Of a stretch of 64,000 bases of DNA, positions 40,915 to 55,121 are shown piece after piece (the stretch's first letter is position 1; each line of letters opens with the position of its first letter). The notes beneath the pieces are model-generated. The model ran no database searches and had not been told where the DNA came from. It worked only from the letters and a program-made list of their open reading frames with translations. Source of the stretch: Dermanyssus gallinae (taxonomy: Eukaryota > Arthropoda > Arachnida > Mesostigmata > Dermanyssidae); assembly GCA_003439945.1 (NCBI GenBank), contig QVRM01006137.1:1-64000 (forward strand), given 5' to 3'. Both the position numbers and the translations under genes were made by a program.

Positions 40915-41818
40915 ATATCAATCTACTATCTTTATTCATTAATTTTTTTATTTGAGGCAATTTGTTTTCTCGCCTGTGTTCCGTATTCTATGCGGCTGGT
41001 GTGCGAACTCGAGGTGTTCGGCTGGAAAGATTGTTGCTTAGGTTGATCTAGATGATAGGGGAGCTTTTGGCCGTTAACTAAGCCAAAGAGGTCAGAGAGC
41101 CTAAAAGGCTTAATCGAAAAAACACCACGTTTTAAGACGACTGTGCAACCATCTGTACTTATATATACGCTGCTTCTATCCGTCCGACACGTTGATAGCG
41201 CCGACAGCTATAGCAGAGCCTGCTTCTCGATGCCGAGCAACCATTAAGCAGACCTCGAAGTCGAACCACACTTAAGAAAACCAATTAGAACCGAATTGTC
41301 AAATTAACCAACAATAGTCTGTAGTCGACAGCAATAACGAACCAGCTGAACGGCTGTTTCCGAAACTGTCCGATCGTATGAAAAACGCCTGTCCAATCTG
41401 CGCTCTAAGATTGTTTGCCTTTGCCGTAATGAAAGCAACCTTGTCTTAACCTCGTTATTGTTGTTGTTGCTGTTATTTTAATAGTAAATGTTAAGCCAGA
41501 GCTGCAAATCTTAGAAATTATTTTCTAGAGAATGCCCAGGTGTCGCGTCGGAATCAAGGAACTACTGTCGGAATTGCCGGTCGCCGGACATGTCCGCCAC
41601 ACCGTTATATATCCGAACTGGCGACGGGCGGAAACGAAGGGCTCTTGACTATCTACTTCAACGGCTATCACCAGGCTGGTCCAGCGTTGCAATGTGGCAG
41701 TAATAATGAGTCCAATGAGGAGCTGTTTCGAGGACAAGCAAGACTGGTGGCACTCCTCACAGAGGCCCTTTAGCCCTGAGTCACTTAATATCGTATATCC
41801 CCGTAACCTTACAGCTGA

Positions 41819-41920
<102 letters not shown>

Positions 41921-42389
41921 CTCGCTACTGCAGACTGCCTTACCCAACTGATCCAATAGTTTTATCGTACGACCATTAATTGCGACGATATACTCGAATG
42001 AATAATGAACACATGGCTTATCGTTTCGACAAAAAGCTGACAAACGAATGAAGGATTATGGCGATCTCTCTCTCTCAAAGGCGATTACGATACGGCTTCA
42101 ACTGCTCTGTTCTCACCAGATTCTCTTCGTCTCTTCCGGCCTCTTCGGCTTTCGCTGCCGGTTGTATGTCCATCGCAAGATTTCCTCGTGCGTGTTTTTG
42201 CCCCCAAATGTTTCCAAATTTCAGATGAAGGGAGAAGCATACAGACAGGGAGGTACAACGAACCAGCTACCAGATGAACGTACAGGCCGACACTACAGAC
42301 ACAAAGAGACACGGAGGCAAACGGGACCCGCTCTGGGAGAGGTTTTCGTTATGGACGGCCAGAGCATCTATTTCTAGCATTGCTTTTGC

Positions 42390-42530
<141 letters not shown>

Positions 42531-42877
42531 TTGATTCGTTTCTTTTCCGGTGTTTCGACTTCTCGGTATGTCTTTGTCTTCTCTCGTAGCTCTCGTTTAT
42601 TATTCACTCTGCCAGCTTATCTACTACCTAGACTTGTCATTCTAGCTTGATGCTCGATTTTGTTTGTCAACGACGTCTACTACCGCCAGGCCCATTTCCG
42701 CTGAACTGGGTCGAACAGCGCTCAACAGCGGATGAAACCTGATGACTTCGTTGCCGTAGTCGTTGTTGTTGTTGTTGCTGTTGCTGTGCTATGTGCATCG
42801 TCCTCCGGGGATGAAAAACGACCAGCAATTGGGTGCCACTGTTGAGTCGTATAATAATTCAGATAATAATAAAACGT

Positions 42878-42916
<39 letters not shown>

Positions 42917-43689
42917 CATACATATATATGTGCAGAACGAACAGGTAAATACTCAGGTGGCTTGGCCATCGCATTTCACAGCGAATTGTGAGGTGAGAGC
43001 CGATTTTCAGGTGTAAATAAACAGTCGTCAGTTTGTCATTGTCAAACGCCTGTCGAGCGTCTTAGCGTGACAGGCCGTGAATGAGAGCGAGGCACCTGTC
43101 GGATCAATTGTCATCACACTTTTACTGCAGCGACTGACTACTACTACTACTACTACTACTGGTACCACTATTACCTCTGCTGCTACTACAAGGAGGTCCA
43201 CTGCAGAGACTACAGTACAACTATGGAGATCACGCATTGACGACATACTGTCTACGAAATACGTAGTCAGCATCCGTCATACCATCGTAGGCACTCAGTC
43301 AGCCAGCAGCAACTACCTGTCTGTTAGTGTAAGGTAGGCGACCTAGAACTGGGCGAGGGGAAGGTGAGGGCGTGGAAGCGTGCTCAGGAGGTCGAAACCC
43401 GGTGAACGGCGTTTCCTTTATGACGCGTTTCCGCGCCTACCGTACTCTCTTGCTCTCCACACCTCCACGTGCCTTGACAGTGCGGCGGCGGCGTCGTCAC
43501 GTCTAGTGGCACCAGAGCCGCTATTACCACCGCCGACGAACACCAAGCCTGATTTTCCGCCCCCTCAGCTAGCGAACAACTAAGCACACGCCTCGACCGA
43601 TTCGTGTGTACATGCACAATGTCTCGTCTATATGTACGTGATCATCACTGTCATCATACCCAATATATGCGCCCTTGCAGTCACCAACA

Positions 43690-43725
43690 TTGTTGTTGTT
43701 GTTGTTGTGGTTGTTGTTGTTGTGG

Positions 43726-43801
<76 letters not shown>

Positions 43802-43830
43802 CGTTGTTATTGTTGTTGTTGTTGTGGTTG
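43690..43830. repeat. (TTG)n array, about 140 bp
   Basis: Almost pure TTG triplets with a few TGG and TCG changes. It yields Val, Cys and Leu frames on plus and a Thr frame on minus, which are not genes. Confidence 0.97.
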
Positions 43831-45782
43831 TGTTAGTCATGGCCAAACACACCAATCTTGTTCGGCGGCTTTATTGTCTGTGCTCTACAATTGTCAAACG
43901 ATGCCAATCAACAATCAATTCACCACACCGCTAACTGACTAACAGACAAATGAGGACAACACGCGTCAAAAATCGTATATACACGTTCATACCTATTTGC
44001 ACATATATATATATATATATATATATTATGTATATATATATGCGTGCGTGCGTACATATATTTGCCCCACATACGAGTACGTACATATGTGTATGCATAG
44101 ACCGCAGGCCCGAATGACGAACAGGCGACATCACCAGCAGCGCTAGCTGGTTGAGCACGATAAGCGTGCTGCCTTCAGGTCAAGGCGGAGACGGTGACTA
44201 TGAAGGCAGGCCAGCAGATCAACGATCTCGATGTCTACGGACGAGGTTTCCGGGCTTTCCGGCCGGAGAGGCCAGAGAGCAAACACACACACACGACTGT
44301 CACAGAGTGACAATCGGACGAACAGACAAACGGGTAGACGCTCCCCCGTGAACGTGAAACGAACAAGGGAGGCCGAAAACGAGGATGGCGCAGAGACGGG
44401 AAGGCAGGCGGCCGAGGTAAGAGGAAACTTCCGACATTGGCGGCATTGGCGGTCGTAACAGGCAACACGGTGCCATTGGACAAAAACACACACGCGAGGG
44501 TAGATGGCGTAACGCAGCCCTCAGTTTGACGGCTCGATGCTCGATCCCTTCGGCGTTCGCGTTTCTGTGGTCATGAGGCGGGGATCCATGAGATGAGCCT
44601 GAGGTTGAGCATGAGGCTACCCTTCCACCCACAGTCTCGAAGTAGTGCCACACATTTACAAGCCCTGGGAGCGGGGTGGGGGCGAGCATTGAAGTTTCTA
44701 GTGAGTGAAAGTGTGAAACCGCACTAGGTGCTGTGTGTTGCCAGGATGTATTGTGCATTAGCGTTTACGAACCTCCCATAGCAGAAAATTAGGAAGATAG
44801 GTAGATGCCCTAGAACCGACCAGAACGATTACTACTCTACCACTATTACTACTTGTACGACTGAATCAATTCAGCGGCTACTTGTACTACTTAAACATCT
44901 TAAACTTGAAACGAATTCTTTCTATTCGCATCTTCCGCTTTTCGATTTTAAACGGTCTGCGCTCTGTCTTTTTCCGTTCGGTAGGTTCTCTGTGTATCTC
45001 GTATATGTGTTTTTAATGGCGAGTAAAAAATACCATATAGAGCATTAAACAAATAGGATGTGCCAAAATGGCTGGCTAAACTAACAAACATATATATATA
45101 TATATATACATACATACATACATAAGTACTTCCGTATAAGCCGCTTTCCCTTCTCCGTATGTGCTCATACACCCACATCCGTAATAGCGTGATCACTGTC
45201 TTCGTTCAAATTCACGCTAGATGTATCATCACTCGTACACGGTGAACTCGTACTGATGTAATATAGCCACGGCTCTAAATGGACGACATGCAGGCAAGCA
45301 GTACGCTCCGCAGAGACTCTGATGTGGAAGGTCCCTACACTGACGGAAGGTCCAGTCTGAGAACGTTCGTCTAAGCTGACCAGGCTGTGGCGAAATATGT
45401 TAACGTCGTTTGCGCGAGCTCCGCCTCTCGACGAGATGCTGCCGCTCCGTGCAACTAGTTAGAATAGACTCTTCGTGGAGCGTGACATCGTAAACGACAC
45501 GTTTCATCACCCGCCAGTGTAATACCGCAGGCTAGCGCCGTTGTGGTAATATAATCGTAGTACCAGTAATATAATATGATAGTAGTAGCACCTAGTCGTT
45601 GTAGCAGCAGGAACAGTAGCAGAGCAATGTGACGCCATCTCCATTCCAATTGCAGAATTACATATTAGACGATAACCCCGCTCCCCCCCCCCCGAAGCAG
45701 CATACAATTGTGTGTCGCGTCCCATTGGCAGCACGGCAGTGCGTCTGAGGACATCATAGCGCTCTCATTGAACAATTCTACA
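43831..45782. other. No supported gene
   Basis: AT arrays lie at about 43999-44043 and 45091-45115. At 44231-44416 a plus-strand frame rich in charged residues ends at GCCGAG|GTAAGAGG, a good donor-like site, but no start, acceptor or domain supports an exon. A C run lies at about 45681-45693. Confidence 0.55.
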
Positions 45783-46250
45783 ATTGAGAAGCGGCGAGGT
45801 GTTATTCGATTTCTGACTACGGAAGGTATTTAACCGGTCGATATTCATGGCCGGATGGTTGCCGTGCCGGACGGGGAGACTGTGTGTTCGATAAATCAGT
45901 GAGGGGGTTCCGTAATGGGAACTGCGTATGGGGCTAGCACTGCAACACATATTGCGGTATGATGACGACCCCACTTTTTCGGAGCAAAACGTCACCGGTG
46001 ACGAGAGTTGGTGCCATCACTCTGAGCCAGAAACAAAGCGAAACGGCATTCAATAAAGGCAAGTGTCGTCACCTTCGCCTAAAACATGCAAAGGTGTCTT
46101 AACTCGGGCGAGGAACTGAAGGACACAGTGGAGGACTGGCCCTTGTTATAGCCGCATGATCTCTTGGAGCAGCTATTCATGTGGCTCGTGAAACAGGGGC
46201 ATAGTTGTGTTCAAGTCTCTAGTGATTACTTTTTAATAAAGACCTTAATT
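45783..46250 (+). pseudogene. Mariner transposase relic, internally deleted
   Basis: Three blocks in mariner order survive in different frames. The N-terminal helix-turn-helix part (45783-45870) has GVIRFLTTEGI, a stop at 45831, then PVDIHGRMVAV. The first catalytic block (45991-46053) has VTGDESWCHH and EPETKR, holding the first Asp of the DDD triad, followed by a stop at 46054. The C-terminal part (about 46110-46250) has ELKDTVEDW, LVKQGHSCVQV and DYF. The segment with the second catalytic Asp is missing. In life the protein cuts and pastes the element at TA sites; this copy is dead. Stops, frameshifts and the deletion show long decay. Confidence 0.75.
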
Positions 46251-46922
46251 ACTTAATTTCAAACCTTTTACTTAAATATTGTATAATTACAAAACTGATC
46301 AACTTTGGGAACTATTAGAGTTACCTTCCGTGCGTTTCATCAATTTTTCTTGTCTCTACTCAAGGTGCAGACTTCCTAGAAGCGTGGGAGTTTGGCATTT
46401 TTCCCACCCGCTGATGACTTAACGTCCCGATGAAGTAATTTTTGTTCTTTTTGGGTCAGAGCTACGTGTATTTAATATGTCCTGACGCCAGGTGCCATGC
46501 GCACCACAGCACCAGGACTCCGTTCTGCCGTCATTTTCGTATGAAAAATAAAATGTCAGTAATATCATTATATATTGATTATATGACAGATTGGACGTTT
46601 TCAATACTACTTTAGGTATACCACTATTATGTTCTTATTATACTATAACTATAGAAAAATAGCCAAAACGAGTGTGCTTTCCAGCCAATGTCGTATTACC
46701 GTGTACCCTTGCCCGGTTATCTTTCAATTATTCTTTATCTGCTTTTGCGCAAGTGTCTTATTAAAAAAAAAAGATTGGAAAACGAAATTACTAGTCAGTC
46801 TTCTACATCTATAAACACTAGTTAGTTTCCACATGAAGTAGTTTGACCTCAATTAACACCATTAATAAACTTGATGTTACCTTCTCGCATGGTATATATA
46901 TATATATATAATTGCGGGTTGA

Positions 46923-46957
<35 letters not shown>

Positions 46958-47265
46958 CAACCCGCAAGCAAATACAATGCTGCATCAGTTGGATATACAT
47001 GTGAATACATATGCATATATAGATCGAACGATAGTGACGTTGACGATCACTTAGTTACGTGTCAGTCACTGTGGCCTTTTCTTCTCCTTTCCTCGCTGCA
47101 GCAGTAATGAACAGTGAGCAGCCAGCCAGTCTAGCGCTAACGTGGGTGGTAGAGGCAGCGCTCATCTTTTCTAGAGTGGGTGGTGTTTCTACTCATTTAC
47201 TCGTATGCGCGGTCTATACAAGCACCGAACTTGCTTTCCAGACTCGAGCAGACCCCGACCAAACG

Positions 47266-47297
<32 letters not shown>

Positions 47298-48299
47298 TAC
47301 AGACGTGCACATACAGCTGCTAATACGGAACGCTCTGTGATGGGTGCTGTTAAAGCAACAGCAACAACAACAACAACACAACAACACAACGACAACAGCA
47401 ACTGAAGGTGCATTGGCTTGACGAGACAAGGCGTGCCCAGCAGCGGGTGGCGGACGCTCAAGTAGCTTCTGTCTGGCGTCATCCTCACTCGACCGCCGAT
47501 ACTGCGAGGTTTGACCACTGGGCAGGTCGGGTCAACAGACAGTCGACCGTCGACTCGTGAACCAACAACGACAGACTCAAATGGCCAAGGCGGCGACAAC
47601 CATAACAACAATGACAAAAACAACGACAAAAAGCTACATATGACAGCAACGAAAGCTGCAACAAGAACAACAATGACAGTGACTCTCACAATGACAACAA
47701 CAACCGACATCAACAATAAGTAGACAGCAACACCAATAATCCCACAGAAGCTGCAGAAGCAGAGAAAGGGAGAGCAACTCGTGTTGGCGCTATGAAGTGG
47801 AGATAGCTTGGGGTCCGCATGTGTAGGCAACTTCATGCAGCGCATACGCAACCAAAAGTTTCAATACCAAGTTTCGAAATTAATCTAAGCAGACAAAACC
47901 GATCAACAACAACAACAACAGAAACGGCAACTAGAGCAGCAGTAGCATTATAAAATCCAGAAATATGCAGCTATGTGGAGACGATATATATTTAAAGTAG
48001 ACTTTGAACAAATGCCAATGAATATTACATACAGACACTGCGTATAAGATACAGCATTCATTAATTTTCTTACACGTTCTTACGCGAATTTCACCGAAAT
48101 TGATGCACTTATTGAGGCATGAGATCTGAGTAGACCTGCAAATCGGGTTTTCCCACTTCATTCAATTTGTTCTCAATACCATTGAGATTTCCCACCATCT
48201 CCTCTCACATTGCAGCGCGTTCTTCACATCGAGACTCTTTTTGACAGGTGGACAGAGAAGAAAGTCGCTTGGAACCAAGTAATGTAAATTAGAAAACAG
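46251..48299. other. No supported gene
   Basis: AT arrays lie at 46893-46910, 46926-46955 and about 47266-47295, with CAA triplets at about 47355-47405 and 47570-47720. A minus-strand frame at about 47931-48161 follows the second mariner relic but shows no clear transposase match. Confidence 0.55.
46912..46967. repeat. 11-bp inverted repeat enclosing an (AT)n array
   Basis: TTGCGGGTTGA (46912-46922) and TCAACCCGCAA (46957-46967) are exact reverse complements. The 34 bases between are almost pure AT, so the whole can fold into one long stem. Confidence 0.9.
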
Positions 48300-48800
48300 C
48301 TTTACTATCTTTTACTTGCAGCTTGAAGGACGCTTTGTGTTTGATGTGCCGTGTGAACGTGCGGAAGCATTGTCGTGATGGAGAAATCCTCTCCTGTCAT
48401 TTCCTCACAACACACTTCGCTCTAACTTGATCTGAACATTTAGGCTGATATCAGGAATGCTATGACTACATGCGTTTATCGTAATATTGAGTTCCCCAAC
48501 AGCCGCTATTTTAAATTGGGATTTACACCCGGCTGAAACCTCTCGGAAACTATCCCTGTGGGACTCCCCTCATTGTGACCGTGGCCATTTTTCCAAGTGT
48601 CTTTTGGGGGGGCGAGTGGTTCCAGGCATAATCAGATCTAGTGAAGATATGTCAGGATAGCGAGCTTGATACAACCACTTTTAGTAATTTTGTTCTGACT
48701 CAGAGAGAACCCCTTCTCTACCCCTTGTTTTATTAGAAAAAAATTTTTCCACCAAGTTATACTGATTTAACTTTTTGGAACGCGCTTCGCTGCCGTATAC
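48300..48800 (-). pseudogene. Second mariner-type relic, next to MITE-like sequence
   Basis: On the minus strand the block FLHHDNASA (about 48364-48390), which holds the second catalytic Asp of mariner transposases, continues as HTAHQTQSVLQ (about 48325-48355) only after a frame change. On the higher-coordinate side, 48620-48785 read on the minus strand resembles the left interior of the MITE at 21315-21744, including AGTGGTTGTATCAAGCT and CCTGACATATCTT. This suggests a decayed element related to the source of the MITEs. The ends are not clear, and a link between the two parts rests on their adjacency. Confidence 0.5.
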
Positions 48801-51800
48801 TGACGCATACAAAATTGTTCAAGACTGTAAAACTAATCCATAATTTATGTTCTCAGCTAATGTGGCGACTGTTGAGATCAATATAACGATTTTTTTCAAA
48901 ATTTTCTTGTCGTTGTGAAATTGACGATACGTATACACGGTGTTTCGGGGCACTGCTTGATCTCCAATAACAGCTCACAACATTTTCACCATTTTGGAAT
49001 ATTAGGCCCTTTGTAAATCTTCCAATGTGTCAAGCTCCTCAAGTAAACGCCTCCCAAAACGCCATTGACCTTGTTGTTGTCCAGCCTGTACAACATTGAA
49101 TGCTGTGTCTGTAGCTGAGAGGAATTCGTTGCTGCTTCAACGCCTTACAGTGAACCCAACAACCTCGATTTACCAGCGTTACGATGCATGAACGTTTATA
49201 AGTACCTAAAACTTCCTCCTCTCGTAGAGTGACAGCAGAAGCGCAGTATATATATATATATTATCCTCCACATTATACATATAACATTACAATAATGATG
49301 CGTCTTTGACGTGATATCGGACTAGTACCTACCACCGTTGTCGAATCTGCGGCCGGCTTACGACCCCTGAGGGTGACACAAATATATATACTATATAGAT
49401 ATAAGTATGTACACATTACATATGCAATCTAATGCGGTTTGCTTAACGTTTACAGAAGGATTAGCCTTGAAAGACCGAGTTTCGGTCAGCTCGTTCGTCT
49501 CTAGATTTTTTTTCTCCGTAACCCCTTTGCCCCTTGGTCAGCCTCTCCCTGATTCTCTGTTCCTCGCCTGTTCTCCTCCCGTGCTTCGTATATTCTCTCT
49601 ATCTCTCTACGCGCGCGTTCTTTCTCTCCCTCGCTTCCTCTCTGTATCTTCTTTCGATCTTTCTGTGTATCTCCAGTAGTCCGCATGTTGTATCTAACTA
49701 CATATTTATGTCTCAGCTACCTACTTAACTACTTAACAAGTAGTAGTAACAAGATAAGTCGAAGACGGCGAACAGTGGCGGCGGCAGCAGCAGCATCAGC
49801 GACGTCACGGCTGAGCGTACGTACGGCCCAAAGCGCGCGTCGGTTCAACATCGTTGCTGACGTCAACACGTGTATCAATGTCAGCAGCAGCAGCAGGAGG
49901 AAGATTCAGAGCCGAGTCTGATCAAACTGCGTCTCGCTCGCTAAAACAAAAACTATTACGATGCGGGCGGCACCGGCGACAGAAGAGGACGAAGAAGAAC
50001 TAAGACTAGGATGACAATAAGCTGCTCAGCTACCACTGAGATGACACCGATGGTGATGACGACGACGACGATGATGATGATTATAGTGATGGTGATTATG
50101 GTGATGGTGAGGATGATGGTGATGACGACGACGACGACGATGATGAGAATGAGGAGGGGAGACCTGTACTGAGACGACATGAGAGATTGGGTATCTATCT
50201 ATCTATCTCTCTGTACCGACCGCACCGAGTGCGTTTCGGCAATGTGGCATGCAGATTCGTGCTAGACGGTTAAGGTTGGTCGCGGTGAGAACGCAGCCGT
50301 GTTGTAGGTGACGAACGGCGGTAAGCACGCATATATATATATATATATATATATGTATATGACATCATTATAACAAGTTTGCGGGGCTACAATTGTTTAG
50401 GCTTTACTTAAACAAAAATAAACGTGTATTTCTTAAGTAATTGTAAGTACCTTTGCATCCCTGACAGCAGCAATTGTATATATACAATATATATATATAT
50501 ATATATATACATATGTATCTGCAAACGTTTTCCACCTATACACTATGGACCAGCCCACCCGTCCAACGCTACGCAGTGTGACAGTCCGGCGCGTTCTAAA
50601 TAATATTGCCGCCCCCATCGCCGCCGCCGTCGTCGGCGTCATCACCACACCCAAGAGCAGCAGCAACAGCAGCAGCAGCCCCACCCCCACGACGATCACT
50701 GCTGCCAATATAAGGTACAAACTGAACACACACCAACCAGTACGCATGACTTGTTCACGACGCTGGTGATGATGGTGAAGAAAACGATGATGATGATGGC
50801 AAAAGCGACGACCCCGGTCTCCTCTACGTCACCCATCCACCCACCCACCCACCACTTTCCCGGGTGGCACGAGCCGCCGCCGCATGTTGCCGCGCGGTGA
50901 CCCGCTGAAGACAGACCCGCTGACGCCTGCTAAAACGGCGGGGTGGGTTAAGTGGGTGTGGCGTGTCTCGGGTGGACACTCGGTTTGCGGGGGGGGGGGG
51001 GGGGGAGAACAGCCGACGACTGTCAGTCAGACAGACAGCAACAACAACAACAACAGCTGACCGATAGACAGATGGGCAGCCTTCAGAGAGTGATTACTAC
51101 TTACTACATACAGCACCAGCAAAAAACACGACAATAACAACAACAACACAGCTAACTACTAGCAGCCGACGTATAATCATCATAGCTAAAAAGCCTGCAC
51201 GCGCGCACGCATGCACGTAGTTGTTTATTGCTACTTGCGCTGTTAACGCGCGAGATGATTAGTGGCGTAGGCCGGCCGCAACAGAGTTAGGCTCGCGCCA
51301 CACCATCAGCTTACGACGGTGGTGACGTTAACCAACCGTTAACCAACGTTAGCCAATAGGACGACCACGCCGTAACGGTGATGCCGGCCAGTACGAGGAA
51401 TAGCCGGCACTGTGACCGCAGCTGCGACTCTATTTCACCGCTTTGCACCGCCAGTATAGGAAGCAGCTTCAAAATGACTACCATCTAAGCTCTAATCATA
51501 TGAGAAAGCACTGCCGACGCACACTTTACGCCCGCAATCACCGTTTTTGCTGATGCTACTGATGTTGTTGTTGTTGCTGTTGTTGTTGTTGTTGTTGTTT
51601 TTGTTGTTATTGTTGTTGTTGTTGCTGCTGCTGCTACGTATCGTTAAACGGATATATGACGTTACTATGATGGTCCAACTGTTTCTTTTTAGTCTTGCCT
51701 TCATCCTGCATATATATACAGAGCAGACTCTTGGCAAGCCGCCGTATATATATATATATATATATATATAGATAGAGAGAGAGACAGAGAGAGAGTGCCG

Positions 51801-54739
51801 ACAGATATACGTATATGTCCAATAGCAAGAGTCATACGGAACAAATACGAATTAAGTACGCCCCATGCTGTCCGGAATGGAAACCTTACAAGCAGATGAG
51901 GCATCTGCCATGCGAATTGTTTGACCTTGTAGGACCCCCTTGGGCAATAAACCCTGTTAGGCTTCTTACTAGACACGTAGAGTTCCCGGCTGTTTTTGCC
52001 GGTGGGATGACGCGACAACGAACGCCAGGCAATTTGGGCTCGCTCGGTCGAGTGAAAGCGATAACACGATCAGGGATGATTCCATAAAGTTCCGCTGTGC
52101 GCTGGTGCCACATCGGTGTGAAATTGCAATTTCGTTAATGAATCTCAACTTGTTGATGATGATCGCATTCATTCAACTGAGGGCATTATTGGTAGAACAA
52201 TTCACTCTGGCGTTGTGTGCTTTTGTCAGTCGTGCCCATCAGCAGCGGGCCCCCGCCATATGGTCCACTGGCCTAACTCGGTTGAATAGAGGGCCCGGAC
52301 TTGGAGAAAGACCATCAAAATCACTTTATCTCCCAAACCAATTACTGCACCAACGCTCCACAGGACCAATAATTAGTCCCTGAGGCTTAAAACTTTATGA
52401 TACCACAACGATCGGCTAGCGCTGATAGTTGCGTACCCCTAGCACACGTATATCAATCAAATACAGCGTCAAGGGAAGTGCTTCCCGTACCTTGGAATGA
52501 ACTTCAATAACTCTAGGTAATGGTGGCTAGATTACAGATTGTTGGCTACCCACAAACCGAACCATTATCCTAGACGAACTATCTAAGCCTGGCTTTAACC
52601 TGAAGTTGCCTTTGATGATCTCAACTATAATTTGCAAGTGGTCAAGACAACAACATATACCGCTCTAATTTTAAGAACAAAAGGAAATATGGTAGTCATT
52701 TCTGCTGTGAAAATAATGAATGTTGGAAAACACTAAAGGAATGCCAGTCAGCAAGCGTGTTGTGATTTGCAAGTTTGGTTTCTGCATAAACCTCGTGCGC
52801 ACGTTAACAAACAACCATTCCTGACCGATTTGTAAGTTGTGTGCTAATCTATCTAGTAGAGCTAAATCCTAGCTAGCTAGGCAAAACGAAGATAACGCAA
52901 GGTCAACAAAGTGGCGATAACACTTATAGCGGCAGCTCTCCGTAGTGAAGGTCTAGCGAGGTCCATTTGGCGCAGTAGACTCCAACAGACCTCTCCTCGA
53001 TAAGCTTAGGACGCGAGTTCGTCGAGTTCAATATGCTAGGTCTCTTGCAACGCCGCATTGTAAAGCAGCGGCGCGCATCGAGGACAGGTGGGATAACCAA
53101 CGCCTTTTGCGTGTGGGTAAGTTGGGGGGCGTAGGGCAACCGATGGCGGCGGCGGCGGCGCCCCCAACTGTGGGGCAACGCGGTAACGAGGAACGTCGTA
53201 CCCACACTAGGCGTACGCAGCGCCTTTAGGTGTCTAGCGAAAAAGACAATTCAATCTGCGACCGTACGTACGATGCTTGGAAGATGCCGTCATCTTCTCA
53301 CTGTGCAGTTCATGCGGAAGCCGGAAGGCAGTGACAACACAGCTACAACGAACCCGGTGAGCTGCGCCCTTCCGCTCGGCGCCAACAAACGCGCCCAAAG
53401 GCACTAGCAATGCAACTAGGTCTATCATTATATCCAAATGAAACGCAACGGCGCAACTAACAGCAGATCAGTGCAAGCCAGGAGGCCAGCCGGCCAGAGG
53501 TTCAAGGTCTACGACAAGGACGACAACGGAGGTCCAATGCTCGCTGTTCGTTCAGCGCCCAGTCTTCTCCTGTATCTGCTGCTGCTACTGCTGCTGCTCT
53601 ATCCTATCTCCTCAATAGACAACAGACTCCTGCAGGCAACAGGCAAGCCGGCGTTGCTGCAGTATGCGGTGGAATTCGCTGGAATGTGGGCCTGCGGCCG
53701 CGCGTATATCCGCCATGCCGTCGTGCGTTGTTAGCAATACGAGAACTGCTGCACGGCATCGTCCAAAGAACGGACAGGCCCTCTCCCCGAGGCCACATAG
53801 CCCTAGCCTATCAAGTGAAGCCTGGCGGAATCAAGCTGTCAACGGGAAACGAGAATCCAAACGAGATATTCCGCAACGTCCAGTCCCGGCCCCCCGAGCG
53901 TGGGCGGGTGGGGAGCAAGCGGCCATAATGTGGCGGAATTAATCATGGCCGACTTTCGCATTGGCTACGTGGCAGAGGGGCAGGTGCTCGCTTCTTACGA
54001 GCGTATCGGACTCGACACTCGTGCAGCACGTGGGCGGCTGCGGCGATTCGGCATGCTACGACGCGGCGTGCCCCGTTCTGGCCACTAGGCCAGGTGCTTA
54101 TGCAAAGAAGCCCGCCATGTATACGGCAGTGGCGCCTCGCCAAGCAATAAGACGCGAGCCATGTATCGTATCGCGCAGGTACGCTGTCGTCGCTAAGGAG
54201 CAGGACGAAAACAAACCTATACGGCTATCGGCGAGTGTTTAGTGAAGCGCCGAGTACTTCACTCAGAACCTCGAAGTATAGCCCAAAGGACTAGCAGGGC
54301 AAAGGACCCCCATGTTCCATTCGGAGCAATACACGAACGCAAGGCCAATCAGGAACAGGGCACCTGCGAAGTGTTTGCACTAGTCATTTTGATTCATATA
54401 CATCGATGGACGCCCTTCGTTTGCGGAGAGTATCAATCACAAGTGTGTCTTATTGTATACAACTCACTCTTGTTCTCAAAGAAGCAGTCTTTTTGACTCT
54501 GAGCTGCACCAGCCGAACAGCTTCTCATATTGTTTTTACAGCTATGACCAGTCACGGTCAAAAGTTATGCATAAGTGCGGGCCGCGCCGACAGTCATAGC
54601 GCTGCCCCTACTAAACAATATTGTACACAACCTAGGCTTGCTGGATGTTCTTTTAGAATCCGAAATAATGCAAGCTGCAGAAATTAAAAATAAGTCATGC
54701 GGAGAAAGCCTCGTCGTCGCAGAGCGTAATTATGCAAAC

Positions 54740-54777
<38 letters not shown>

Positions 54778-54778
54778 A
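48801..54778. other. No supported gene; repeats and some G+C-rich sequence
   Basis: AT arrays lie at 50331-50357, 50476-50515, 51744-51771 and 54741-54775. (GAT/GAC)n lies at about 50045-50150, (TTG/CTG)n at about 51550-51640 and poly-G at about 50989-51007. The 53.1-54.2 kb part is G+C rich with overlapping frames on both strands but no domain. The frames at 51815-52383 are also unrecognised. Confidence 0.6.
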
Positions 54779-55121
54779 CAGGTTATTTCGGAATTCGTCT
54801 AACCAACTTTGGGATCTCTAGTACAATTCGGCGAAAGAATCAATTTGTCTTCCAATGGAGCAAAGGAGCGCAAATATTTTTTCTGTGAGATCGAAATTAC
54901 CAAACGTGAATTTATCAAGCTTTTTATCCTGACGTAACTTTACTAAATCTTCAATCGATTGCGAGAGCCAATAACACCTGCGTGTTTGAAAAAAAATTGC
55001 ATCTGTTGAACTGCATTCTATTATTTTTAGGCAGAACAGACTTCCGTTCTTGTTCTATTGGATTTTTTTCGCTGAGTTGAACCAGATGCCAAAGTTTGTT
55101 AGACGAATTCCGGGAGACCCT
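54779..55121. mobile_element. MITE of Tc1/mariner type, copy 2 (about 343 bp)
   Basis: The left end (54780-54840) has GGAATTCGTCTAACCAACTTT, TCTAGTACAATTCGGCGAAA. The right end in reverse complement begins AGGGTCTCCCGGAATTCGTC. Interior words shared with copy 1 include AAATTACCAAA, ATCAAGCTTTTTA and ATTGCGAGAGCCA. AT arrays lie against both ends (54741-54775 and 55122-55150). The left terminal ten bases are degraded relative to the right end. No transposase is present. Confidence 0.82.
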
